A stretch of DNA of 6,247 bases, from assembly GCA_004297665.1 (NCBI GenBank), contig SCUP01000028.1, positions 1 through 6,247 on the forward strand, written 5' to 3'. The notes under the pieces were generated by a model. The model was given only the letters and a program-made list of their open reading frames with translations. It ran no database searches and was not told the DNA's origin. Made by a program: the position numbers and the translations under genes. Numbering within the stretch: position 1 is the first letter of the stretch; each line of letters begins with the position of its first letter. The stretch comes from Nitrosarchaeum sp. Its GTDB lineage: Archaea; Thermoproteota; Nitrososphaeria; Nitrososphaerales; Nitrosopumilaceae. Below are positions 1 through 5,997 of this stretch, one piece after another.

Positions 1-31
1 ATCACTCTGTTGCCTGTTATGTCAATTTAGA

Positions 32-3000
32 TTAGGATGTTCTAACAGAAGGCATTCGCTTGTCTTTGTACGTAACAACATAAGATACACCATTCTTTGG
101 GTAAACACCATAGATGAGTTTGGCTTTTTGTACAACAGAGTCTTTTAGAGAGACCATAATGAATTGACTTTCTTGAGAACGTTCTTCTAAAATTTTTGCC
201 AGTTTTTCAGAGTTGGGGGCATCAAGATGTGCATCTACCTCATCAAAGAGATAGAAAGGAGATGGCTTTAGTTTTTGAAGGGCCAAAACAAATACTATTG
301 CTGCTAATGTTTTTTCACCACCACTAATTGACGTTGATTCTCTTTTTGGTTTATTTGGAAATTGGATCATATAGGAAATTCCGGCGTTGAAAATATCATC
401 TTCGTTTTGTAATTCAAGCCAAGCATTACCGCCAGTCATTTTACTAAAAATAAGACGGATTTCTTTGTCTACTTTATCAAATGCATCCAAGAATGTTTGG
501 CGCTTATCTTTTTCAATATCTTCAATGAATTTTACAATAGAGTTTCGTTCTTCTTCTAGTGAATTTTTACGTACGGACATAGAGCGATATCCATAAGACA
601 CTTCAAGATATGTTTCAGGAGCTTTGGCGTTAAGAGCGTTAAGGGAGTTTAATTCAGTAGTTAATCCTTGCACTATAGAGTCAACATCAAAAGTTTCCAT
701 ATTTTTATCAAACCCAAAAGACGAGAGAAGGTGGTGCAATTTAGTTTCATTTTCAATCAAATCATGTAAATCACGAGTTAAAGAATCAGATTGTCTTTCC
801 AAAGAATTAATTTCCTTTGTAAGTTCTTTGTCTTTTTCAGAGAGAATTTTTAATTTATCATCATACTCTTTGAGTTGTCCAATGGATGAGCCGGATGTAG
901 AGATGAGATCTTGTTCTTTTTCTCTTAATGTTACAAGTATTGCAGTCTTGGATTCTTTTTTTATCTCTAATTCTTTAATTTTATTTTCTAATTCCTGACG
1001 TTGTGAGATTAATGAATCTTCTTCATCGTGTAGACTTTTTATTTGAGATTTTTTTCTATTTTCTTCAGTCTGTAATGTGGTTAATTGTGAATCTTTATCT
1101 CTATATTCATTCATTATTGTAGTGTATAGTTTTTCAAGATCAGATTTCTTTGCATTAACTTTAGATAATTCATTTGCAATACGAGTTTGCTCCCCACTGG
1201 CATAGTTTTCCTCAACAAGAGTAATTCTTGTATTAAGAGAGTCGATATGAGATTCATGTGTAGAAATTTCCACAAGCAAATTAGTATTTCTTTTATTTAG
1301 TTCAGAAATTCGTGTAACAAGTTGTTGTTTCATATTGATTGCAGATGAAATTCTTGATTGTAGATTAGAATAATTCTCATCAGTTGATGCAAGACCTTGT
1401 TCTGAAAGTGACAATCTTTCAGCATAATTCTGAATAGAATCTTCAAGCTTCTTAAGAGAGTGTTTTTTCTTTAAAACATATTTTTTTAATAGACTAATTG
1501 ATTCAAGTAATCCATCAATATCAGTACTCATGGAGATAATTTTAGTTAATTTTGAAATTTTTGAATTAATATCAATTATTACAGCGCCGCCTTTAGCCTC
1601 AAAATACTCTCCATTCAAAGTCACTGCTTTGTAGCCCAGTTTAGAGATACGATATGCTGAATCCCTAGAATCAGCAAGAACAACATTTCCAAAAAGGAAT
1701 GTTTTAAGCGCAAAATAAGAGGGGCTGCATTTCACATAATCAGAGAGTACGCCTATTACACCAGGTTCCTTTGGTAAATCTAATTTGAATTTTGGAATTG
1801 CATCAAGTGGAATTATTTTCAATTTTGGTAGATTTTTTGAACGTGCAACTTCTGCAATGCCAAGCAATGTTGCAAAGTCTGGTACAACAATTGCCTTGAT
1901 CCAATCAGAGCTTACAGCAAGTACTGAGCGCTCATATTGTTTATCCCAAGAAATCATTTCATAAACTAATCCTTCAATACCGAGTTTATCTGCATCTTCT
2001 TTTAGTTTAGCAACAGTGTAATCTTCATGCATTATTCCCTTTACAGTTTTGATTTTTGTTTCATATTGAGCCGCAGATTTACTTGACTTTTCTAAAATTA
2101 AATCAAGATCTTCCAAATCATTTAGGGTTTTAGATTTTTTTAAATTAAGTTTGGAGATTCTAGATTTTAATTCAGAAATAGATGCATTGTGATTATTTAT
2201 CATAGATTCCAATCTTAATTTCAAAGCAGATAATGTTATGATATCTCGTTCCAGATCAGATGATCTGACAGAATTAGATTTAATTTTAATTTGAGACTCT
2301 TCCTTTTCATTTTCTACTTTTGATAGTTTTAGTTTAGCTTCATTAAGTTGATCAGAGAGAGATTTTATTTTATTATCAATTTCAGCTTTTTTAGATGCAA
2401 CTATGGATTGATCAGTTAAAATTTTATTTCTTTCAGAATCAAGTATTTCCAAATCATCGTTAATTTTGTTCTTTTTCATATTGGTTTCATTAATTGATTC
2501 TTTAGATTGTAAAATTCTAGATTCAATTTCATTTCTATCCAGATCAATGACTTCAATTTCATTTTTAATTTCAGGAATTCTAAAATCAATTTGTTGTAGT
2601 CTTTTAGTAGATGCAACAATTGCACTATTGTCTACCTCATATTGCTCCATTGCAGAGCTTAATTCAGAGTCAATGGCAGCCTTGGCCTGACTATACTCAT
2701 TGGCAGATGTCATTAGTTTTGACTTTTCACTCTCAAGTGCGTTGATTTCAGTTCGAATCAGAGCCCTTTCATCATCAAATTTTTTGATTTCAGAGGTGAT
2801 TTTGTTAAAAGTGTCTTCTTTTGAAGATTTCTGACTTGTGATTATTCGTAGTTTGTTAGATGCTGCAATTGCTTTGTAACGATTGAGTTCTCGTTCAAGT
2901 ATATCATGACGAAGTTTTTGATTCCGTTCCTCTTCAAGCTCATCAATTCTTTTTTTAATTTCTCCCATCTTTGCAAGAGCGATTTCTAATCTTCTATCAG

Positions 3001-3556
3001 CGTCATCTAGTTGCTTGATTGCTTCAGTTTTTTTCTCATCAAAATAAGACAATCCGATTAAATCTTCAATGGTATTTCGTTTTTCTTCTGATGTAAATTC
3101 AGATATTCTTGTAACAGTTCCTTGCTGTACAGCATTTAGTTGACCCAATCCGGCATTAGCAACATCAAGTAGATCTAAGATTTGACTTCTGTTTGTTGGC
3201 TTTTTGTTTAGATAGTATGTGTTTTCACCTTTATCATCCATTTCCCTTGTAATTTCTACCACATCAGAATCAATTGGAATCTTTCTATCAGAATTATCAA
3301 AATGAACACTAGATCTTGCAATTTTAGGTCCATGTCGATTACCTTCTATATCATGTAATAGAGATCTAAGTTTATCAACTCTCATCATTTTTGGCTTATT
3401 TTCACCTAAAGCAAAAATTATCGCATCAAGAATGTTGCTCTTTCCAGATCCATTAGGGCCAGAGATAGAAACCAGACCAGGTTCAAACAGAACAGTAGTA
3501 TTTTTAAATCCAAATGATTTGAAGCCAAAGATCTCTACTTTTTTAATATGTACCAA
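32..3556 (-). CDS. smc: Chromosome segregation/condensation ATPase SMC, complete, 1174 aa, TTG start
   Basis: Structural maintenance of chromosomes protein. As a homodimer it forms a ring-like ATPase that organises and helps segregate the chromosome, normally with the kleisin ScpA. Seen in the translation: Walker A GPNGSGKSN at 33-41; Q-loop glutamine near 145; a first coiled coil about 170-505; a hinge about 505-672 ending in GYKAVTLNGEYFEAKGGAV-type sequence (641-659); a second coiled coil about 672-1035; the ABC signature SISGGEK at 1076-1082; and Walker B plus D-loop FYLFDEVDAHLD at 1101-1112 with catalytic Glu1106. All ATPase motifs are intact and the length is typical of the family. There is no CxxC zinc hook, which argues against Rad50. 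The only cysteine is Cys610, in the hinge. The start is TTG at 3554-3556: an in-frame stop lies upstream, no ATG or GTG lies between, and the protein begins MVHIKKVEIFGFKSF, the normal SMC N terminus. No scpA start is visible in the 31 bases after the stop. Confidence 0.97.
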   Translation of the reverse strand: MVHIKKVEIFGFKSFGFKNTTVLFEPGLVSISGPNGSGKSNILDAIIFALGENKPKMMRVDKLRSLLHDIEGNRHGPKIARSSVHFDNSDRKIPIDSDVVEITREMDDKGENTYYLNKKPTNRSQILDLLDVANAGLGQLNAVQQGTVTRISEFTSEEKRNTIEDLIGLSYFDEKKTEAIKQLDDADRRLEIALAKMGEIKKRIDELEEERNQKLRHDILERELNRYKAIAASNKLRIITSQKSSKEDTFNKITSEIKKFDDERALIRTEINALESEKSKLMTSANEYSQAKAAIDSELSSAMEQYEVDNSAIVASTKRLQQIDFRIPEIKNEIEVIDLDRNEIESRILQSKESINETNMKKNKINDDLEILDSERNKILTDQSIVASKKAEIDNKIKSLSDQLNEAKLKLSKVENEKEESQIKIKSNSVRSSDLERDIITLSALKLRLESMINNHNASISELKSRISKLNLKKSKTLNDLEDLDLILEKSSKSAAQYETKIKTVKGIMHEDYTVAKLKEDADKLGIEGLVYEMISWDKQYERSVLAVSSDWIKAIVVPDFATLLGIAEVARSKNLPKLKIIPLDAIPKFKLDLPKEPGVIGVLSDYVKCSPSYFALKTFLFGNVVLADSRDSAYRISKLGYKAVTLNGEYFEAKGGAVIIDINSKISKLTKIISMSTDIDGLLESISLLKKYVLKKKHSLKKLEDSIQNYAERLSLSEQGLASTDENYSNLQSRISSAINMKQQLVTRISELNKRNTNLLVEISTHESHIDSLNTRITLVEENYASGEQTRIANELSKVNAKKSDLEKLYTTIMNEYRDKDSQLTTLQTEENRKKSQIKSLHDEEDSLISQRQELENKIKELEIKKESKTAILVTLREKEQDLISTSGSSIGQLKEYDDKLKILSEKDKELTKEINSLERQSDSLTRDLHDLIENETKLHHLLSSFGFDKNMETFDVDSIVQGLTTELNSLNALNAKAPETYLEVSYGYRSMSVRKNSLEEERNSIVKFIEDIEKDKRQTFLDAFDKVDKEIRLIFSKMTGGNAWLELQNEDDIFNAGISYMIQFPNKPKRESTSISGGEKTLAAIVFVLALQKLKPSPFYLFDEVDAHLDAPNSEKLAKILEERSQESQFIMVSLKDSVVQKAKLIYGVYPKNGVSYVVTYKDKRMPSVRTS

Positions 3557-3577
3557 TGAGAATATTTTCTCAATTGG
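3553..3577. promoter_or_regulatory. Inverted repeat overlapping the smc start codon
   Basis: On the plus strand the arm CCAATGAGAA (3553-3562) is followed by TATT and then TTCTCAATTGG (3567-3577). The inner six bases TGAGAA/TTCTCA pair perfectly and the outer CCAA/TTGG pair if one extra A is bulged. The left arm contains the complement of the smc TTG start. The placement suits a protein operator over the initiation region, or a hairpin at the 5' end of the mRNA. The repeat is seen directly; the function is inference. Confidence 0.4.
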
Positions 3578-3578
3578 T

Positions 3579-3590
3579 TGGATAATCGAT
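3579..3590 (-). promoter_or_regulatory. Weak candidate TATA element for leaderless smc transcription
   Basis: Read on the minus strand the region holds ATCGATTATC, centred about 28 bases before the TTG start. The match to an archaeal TATA box is poor. A much better minus-strand box (3664-3672) lies farther upstream and would give a leader of about 86 bases, so the true smc promoter is unsettled. Confidence 0.2.
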
Positions 3591-3663
3591 GGTTAACAAG
3601 TTTAGTTGACATAATTGATTAATTTTTCTTGGTGTACTATCATTTTTTTCGTAATGGTGGTTA

Positions 3664-3672
3664 TTATAAAAT
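3664..3672. promoter_or_regulatory. TATA element readable on both strands in the smc-ino1 spacer
   Basis: The plus strand reads TTATAAAAT and the minus strand ATTTTATAA, the best TATA match in this spacer. On the minus strand, initiation would fall near 3643, on an ATG that opens a 13-codon ORF (MIVHQEKLINYVN, stop at 3602-3604) ahead of smc. On the plus strand, initiation would fall near 3693, just before a short hairpin. Which direction is used, if either, cannot be told from sequence. Confidence 0.35.
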
Positions 3673-3710
3673 TAGAATCAAAATCACATAATAGATTGAT
3701 GCATGCCTGG

Positions 3711-3791
3711 AAAAATAATTGTGCTTGAGGGTATTTAGTCACATACAGGCTCAATTTTGGGATAAAAATTAATAAATTAAGACTAGAAAAA
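3711..3791 (-). terminator. Oligo-T termination region after ino1
   Basis: Downstream of the ino1 stop, the minus strand carries three T5 tracts (plus-strand A5 at 3787-3791, 3764-3768 and 3711-3715). Archaeal RNA polymerase terminates at such oligo-T runs, so staggered termination here would separate ino1 from smc. A hairpin (3725-3754) lies between the second and third tracts. Confidence 0.5.
3725..3758 (+). other. Small hairpin followed by T4 in the smc-ino1 spacer
   Basis: TTGAG (3725-3729) pairs with CTCAA (3750-3754), and inside it GTAT (3731-3734) pairs with ATAC (3743-3746) around an eight-base loop. This gives nine pairs with a small asymmetric internal loop. TTTT follows on the plus strand at 3755-3758. 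It could end a short plus-strand RNA started from the 3664-3672 box, or could simply be part of the ino1 3' region. The rest of the 263-base spacer holds T-rich stretches (plus-strand T7 at 3643-3649) and no gene I can support. Confidence 0.25.
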
Positions 3792-3819
3792 CAGGGATTT
3801 AAGATTACAGAAATTTTAA

Positions 3820-4914
3820 TTATTTACCTTCGACGAATTTTTCACAGTCCGCTTTTGCTTGAACGTCAGACATTTGTTTGATAGGATGTTTCATTAAATA
3901 TGCGCTAGCAGGTATAATCGGACCGCCTACGCCTCTATCAAGTGCAATCTTTGCTAGTCTAATAGCATCAATAACAATGCCTGCCGAATTTGCTTTATCG
4001 TCAACTTCCAAACGAACTTCCATGTTGTAGGGAATATTAGCCCACTGTCTGCCTTCAATTCTCATAAACATTAGTTTAGTGTTGCCTAAGAATGGAATAA
4101 AGTCAGAGGGACCAACATAAATTTGATCATCAGCCAATCTTTCTTTGAGTTGACTTTGAACACTTTCGGTTTTAGAAATTCTCTTAGAGGCTAATCGGTC
4201 TTGTTCTTTCATGTTTAGAAAATCAGTATTGCCTCCAACGTTTATTTGGTAAGTTTTTTCAATTTTGGTTCCACGATCACTGCATAATTTGGCTAATGTT
4301 CTATGAACTATAGTGGCACCTACTTGACCTTTAATGTCATCACCAATTACTGGGATGTTTTTTTCTTTGAATTTTTTAGCCCATGTTTCATCAGATGCAA
4401 TAAAAGATGGAATACAGTTTACAAAAGCAGTATTTGTGTCAAGACAAATTTGAGCCCAAAATGCGGTGACTTGATCAGAACCTACTGGCAAATATGAGAC
4501 AATTATTTCAACGTCCCTATCTTTGAGGATTTTTTTAATTTCTTCTGCAAGTTGTTTGTCAGTTTTTGTAGTTTGGATTGGATTTATTCTATTCTCAACC
4601 CATAAACCGACTCCATCAAGAGCGGGGCTTTCGTAAACTTTGGCATCAGTTTTTGGCATTGCATCTTTTGGAATCCAGTTGACCATGTTTGGATATTCAT
4701 AAATTGCTTCGTTGAGGAACTTGCCAATTTTGTTATCACCTACATCAAAGCCACATACAAAATCAATATCGTGAATCCCATATCCAGCCAGTTTATCATG
4801 AATTATTCCAGTTACTTCTTGAGAAGGATTTTGTCGATAGTATTCTATTCCTTGAATTAGACCTGCAAAACAATTGCCTATGCCTACCAAAGCTACCCGA
4901 ATTCTTTTTCCCAT
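3820..4914 (-). CDS. ino1: myo-Inositol-1-phosphate synthase, complete, 364 aa
   Basis: NAD-dependent isomerase that converts glucose 6-phosphate to 1L-myo-inositol 1-phosphate in the cytoplasm, the committed step to inositol. In archaea this feeds inositol-phosphate head groups of membrane ether lipids and, in some species, solutes. Visible motifs: Rossmann NAD loop VALVGIGNCFAGL at 7-19; GDDIKGQVGAT at 191-201; INVGGNTDFLNM at 224-235; RLASKRISKTESV at 240-252, which carries conserved active-site lysines; and NSAGIVIDAIRLAKIALDRG at 309-328 followed by GGPI. The length matches the short prokaryotic form. The usual DSPNSAG segment reads DDKANSAG here (305-312), a small departure outside the NAD loop. 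The ATG at 4912-4914 directly precedes GKRIRVALVGIG, leaving the normal short lead into the Rossmann fold. It is transcribed alone towards smc. Confidence 0.95.
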   Translation of the reverse strand: MGKRIRVALVGIGNCFAGLIQGIEYYRQNPSQEVTGIIHDKLAGYGIHDIDFVCGFDVGDNKIGKFLNEAIYEYPNMVNWIPKDAMPKTDAKVYESPALDGVGLWVENRINPIQTTKTDKQLAEEIKKILKDRDVEIIVSYLPVGSDQVTAFWAQICLDTNTAFVNCIPSFIASDETWAKKFKEKNIPVIGDDIKGQVGATIVHRTLAKLCSDRGTKIEKTYQINVGGNTDFLNMKEQDRLASKRISKTESVQSQLKERLADDQIYVGPSDFIPFLGNTKLMFMRIEGRQWANIPYNMEVRLEVDDKANSAGIVIDAIRLAKIALDRGVGGPIIPASAYLMKHPIKQMSDVQAKADCEKFVEGK

Positions 4915-4939
4915 TCAAAAATTAGTGAGATTATGCCGG

Positions 4940-4946
4940 TTTTAAG
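4940..4946. promoter_or_regulatory. Shared TATA-like element between ino1 and the 4968 ORF
   Basis: The minus strand reads CTTAAAA centred 29 bases before the ino1 ATG. The plus strand reads TTTTAAG centred 25 bases before the ATG at 4968. A second CTTAAG lies at 4951-4956. Both spacings suit leaderless archaeal transcripts, so one short AT element could serve both directions. This rests on spacing and a loose consensus only. Confidence 0.4.
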
Positions 4947-4967
4947 TTTTCTTAAGATGATTAATCA

Positions 4968-5105
4968 ATGACATTATTTCACATCTTTTATTCAGAAAAT
5001 TCATTCCATGTAAAGTCAATGAATCCTCGTTTTTGCAATGCACAAATGAAGTTAAATGAATTAACATTAGAAAAAATGATGATCGCATCTAAAAAACAAA
5101 TTTAA
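4968..5105 (+). CDS. Possible small protein, 45 aa, unknown function
   Basis: An ATG-started ORF divergent from ino1, translating to MTLFHIFYSENSFHVKSM followed by a lysine- and methionine-rich tail that ends MMIASKKQI. I do not recognise it. There is no signal peptide, convincing membrane segment or metal motif. The TATA-like TTTTAAG at 4940-4946 is 25 bases upstream, and a T7 tract at 5113-5119 follows the stop, so the unit has a plausible promoter and terminator. Against it, 46 open codons can arise by chance in AT-rich DNA, the ORF contains several internal methionines, and no family supports it. The same unit could instead encode a non-coding RNA of about 150 bases. Confidence 0.3.
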   Translation: MTLFHIFYSENSFHVKSMNPRFCNAQMKLNELTLEKMMIASKKQI

Positions 5106-5119
5106 ATTTGTATTTTTTT
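5096..5119 (+). promoter_or_regulatory. Perfect 16-base palindrome plus T7, containing the TATA box of the 52-aa gene
   Basis: ACAAATTTAAATTTGT (5096-5111) is a perfect palindrome, and T7 follows at 5113-5119. TTTAAATTT within it (5101-5109) is a good archaeal TATA box centred 28 bases before the TTG at 5133. The T7 run could also terminate transcription arriving from the 4968 ORF, whose stop codon lies inside the palindrome. Terminator and promoter would then be superimposed. The sequence is certain; the dual role is inference. Confidence 0.5.
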
Positions 5120-5132
5120 GGACATTTTTTAG

Positions 5133-5291
5133 TTGAATATTCAGGAAATCATACAAACTGCTAGCGAATTTGGGCTTAAAATTAGCAATCTAGATGACTT
5201 GGATGAGAAAACTCTGGCTGATTTTCATCAGGCAATAATAGAATACAAGGAAAACAGATGTAATGTTCATACCATTGATTACATGTGGTAA
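5133..5291 (+). CDS. Small hypothetical protein, 52 aa, TTG start
   Basis: The product reads MNIQEIIQTASEFGLKI, then an acidic turn with NLDDLDEKTL, then an apparent helix (ADFHQAIIEYKENR, 29-42), ending CNVHTIDYMW. The pattern looks like a compact, soluble, mostly helical protein with one cysteine (43) and two histidines (32, 46). I do not recognise a family. The start must be TTG at 5133 or later, because TAG sits immediately before it in frame and the only in-frame ATG is the penultimate sense codon. A TATA box (5101-5109) gives leaderless spacing. The zinc-ribbon miniprotein gene begins 36 bases after its stop, so the two may be transcribed together, although the second has its own TATA-like box. 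Confidence 0.65.
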   Translation: MNIQEIIQTASEFGLKISNLDDLDEKTLADFHQAIIEYKENRCNVHTIDYMW

Positions 5292-5298
5292 GATCAAT

Positions 5299-5307
5299 CT
5301 TTTATTT
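5299..5307 (+). promoter_or_regulatory. TATA-like box for the zinc-ribbon miniprotein gene
   Basis: CTTTTATTT is centred 25 bases before the ATG at 5328, the spacing of a leaderless archaeal promoter. No Shine-Dalgarno sequence lies between. The short repeat AAGAT-CA-ATCTT (5290-5301) overlaps its left end. Confidence 0.4.
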
Positions 5308-5327
5308 GAGAAAGTGCATACAATACT

Positions 5328-5429
5328 ATGAGACTGGCAAAGGAATGCATTATTTGCGGGAAAGATTTTATCGGATTTGAAAAATATTGCAGTACAAATT
5401 GTCTGGGGGAAACATACAGTAAAAAATAA
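5328..5429 (+). CDS. Zinc-ribbon miniprotein, 33 aa
   Basis: The 33-residue product begins MRLAKECIICGKDFIGFEKY and contains four cysteines in a Cys7-x2-Cys10 and Cys21-x3-Cys25 arrangement (CIIC ... CSTNC). CxxCGK followed ten residues later by YCSxxC is the pattern of very small archaeal zinc-ribbon proteins, in which the four cysteines bind one zinc ion (DUF2116-like; family assignment by pattern only). Almost the whole protein is the zinc site plus a short lysine-rich tail, so it is more likely a nucleic-acid- or protein-binding accessory than an enzyme. It begins 36 bases after the 52-aa gene and its stop is 12 bases from the convergent VOC gene's stop. Conserved cysteine spacing makes a chance ORF unlikely despite the size. 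Confidence 0.7.
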   Translation: MRLAKECIICGKDFIGFEKYCSTNCLGETYSKK

Positions 5430-5440
5430 TTTTTTATTTA
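5421..5440. terminator. Two-way T-rich terminator between convergent genes
   Basis: Between the converging stop codons the plus strand has T6-A-T3 just after the miniprotein stop (from 5430). The minus strand has a T6 run (plus-strand A6 at 5421-5426) just past the VOC stop. Each run suits archaeal oligo-T termination for one direction. No strong GC stem is present. Confidence 0.5.
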
Positions 5441-5441
5441 A

Positions 5442-5822
5442 TCACAATCCTCCTCCAAGAACTTCACTTAGCTCAATATCATAACCGCTAGGATCACTGA
5501 TGTAAATTGACCGCGATTTTTCAAATTGGACAGGACCATTGTAGTATACCTTGACACCTAATGACTTGCAGATGTCCATTATTTCATCAAAATTTTCTAC
5601 ATGAAACCCAAAATGAGCAATTGCCCCTTCTGGTTTCATCTCAGGATCCTCATAAAGACAAAGTTTGATGTTGTCGTTGCCTATGATTTTGGATTTGTCT
5701 TCTGGTTGTTCTTTTTTAATTTCAAAGCCAAAAAGATTTTTGTAAAATTCTATGCTTTCTTCTAAATTCTTTACTGTCATATTGACATGGTCCATTGAAG
5801 TGGCCTTCAATGTTTTAGACAT
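5442..5822 (-). CDS. VOC superfamily (glyoxalase/dioxygenase fold) protein, 126 aa
   Basis: A single vicinal-oxygen-chelate module: two beta-alpha-beta-beta-beta units that bind a divalent metal, usually active as a homodimer in the cytoplasm. The first unit opens MDHVNMTVKNLEESIEFYKNLFGF (10-33), the classic VOC entry. The second opens AHFGFHVENFDEIMDICKSLGV (69-90) and ends ISDPSGYDIELSEV (108-121). Likely metal ligands are His12, His70 and Glu117, spaced much as in FosA and other glyoxalase-like enzymes. Substrate cannot be assigned: the family includes lactoylglutathione lyases, epimerases, dioxygenases and thiol transferases. FosA has a threonine two residues after its first ligand and this protein has Asn14, so a fosfomycin-resistance label is not supported. 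The ATG at 5820-5822 is the only sensible start. It is divergent from deoxyhypusine synthase and convergent with the zinc-ribbon gene. Confidence 0.85.
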   Translation of the reverse strand: MSKTLKATSMDHVNMTVKNLEESIEFYKNLFGFEIKKEQPEDKSKIIGNDNIKLCLYEDPEMKPEGAIAHFGFHVENFDEIMDICKSLGVKVYYNGPVQFEKSRSIYISDPSGYDIELSEVLGGGL

Positions 5823-5844
5823 GATTAATCAGCAAATTATCAGG

Positions 5845-5867
5845 CTTAATAATATTGATTTTAAAAG
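5845..5867 (-). promoter_or_regulatory. Candidate promoter of the VOC gene
   Basis: Two AT boxes read on the minus strand: CTTTTAAAAT (5858-5867), which would give a leader of roughly 14 bases, and AATATTATTAAG (5845-5856), centred about 28 bases before the ATG, which would give a leaderless mRNA. Either fits; I cannot choose. Confidence 0.4.
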
Positions 5868-5968
5868 ATAATGAATAGTTTATCCCTAAAGATCAGATAT
5901 GAGATTTGCACGATGACACTTGATCATGTTCTTAAATGATTATGAGTTATGATAAGATTAAGGCAGAA

Positions 5969-5978
5969 TTTTATACTT
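5969..5978 (+). promoter_or_regulatory. TATA box of deoxyhypusine synthase
   Basis: TTTTATACTT, with purine-rich GCAGAA just upstream as expected for a TFB recognition element, is centred about 25 bases before the ATG at 5998. This is one of the clearest archaeal promoters in the window and predicts a leaderless transcript. Confidence 0.55.
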
Positions 5979-5997
5979 GTCATCAAGAAATCACAAT

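Noticed and set aside
1..31. Start of a downstream scpA gene after smc
   Set aside because: scpA often follows smc, but these 31 bases show no usable start followed by an open frame; a gene may begin outside the window.
387..998. Open frames on the plus strand opposite the smc C-terminal part (about 69 and 124 codons)
   Set aside because: They lie antisense to an intact, clearly recognised SMC, give serine/phenylalanine/leucine-rich low-complexity translations typical of antisense coiled coil, and match no family.
2466..2690. Open frame on the plus strand opposite the first SMC coiled coil
   Set aside because: Serine/isoleucine/leucine-rich antisense shadow of coiled-coil codons, with no promoter-like context.
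3654..3728. 24-codon plus-strand ORF starting ATGGTGGTT in the smc-ino1 spacer
   Set aside because: Too short to distinguish from chance, and its start lies before the only good TATA box rather than after it.
4303..4497. Open frame on the plus strand inside ino1
   Set aside because: Antisense to strongly conserved ino1 motifs, so the sequence is explained by that gene.
5076..5082. ATGATGA resembling a C box of an archaeal C/D sRNA
   Set aside because: No D box (CTGA) or C'/D' pair lies within the following 60 or so bases, and it falls inside an AT-rich stretch.
5442..5822. Fosfomycin-resistance (FosA-like) annotation for the VOC protein
   Set aside because: Metal-ligand spacing is similar, but the FosA threonine position is Asn14 and nothing in the context points to drug resistance; the general VOC label is safer.
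5939..5953. Short direct repeat TTATGA ... TTATGA between the VOC and DHS genes
   Set aside because: Six bases repeated twice in AT-rich DNA is expected by chance.
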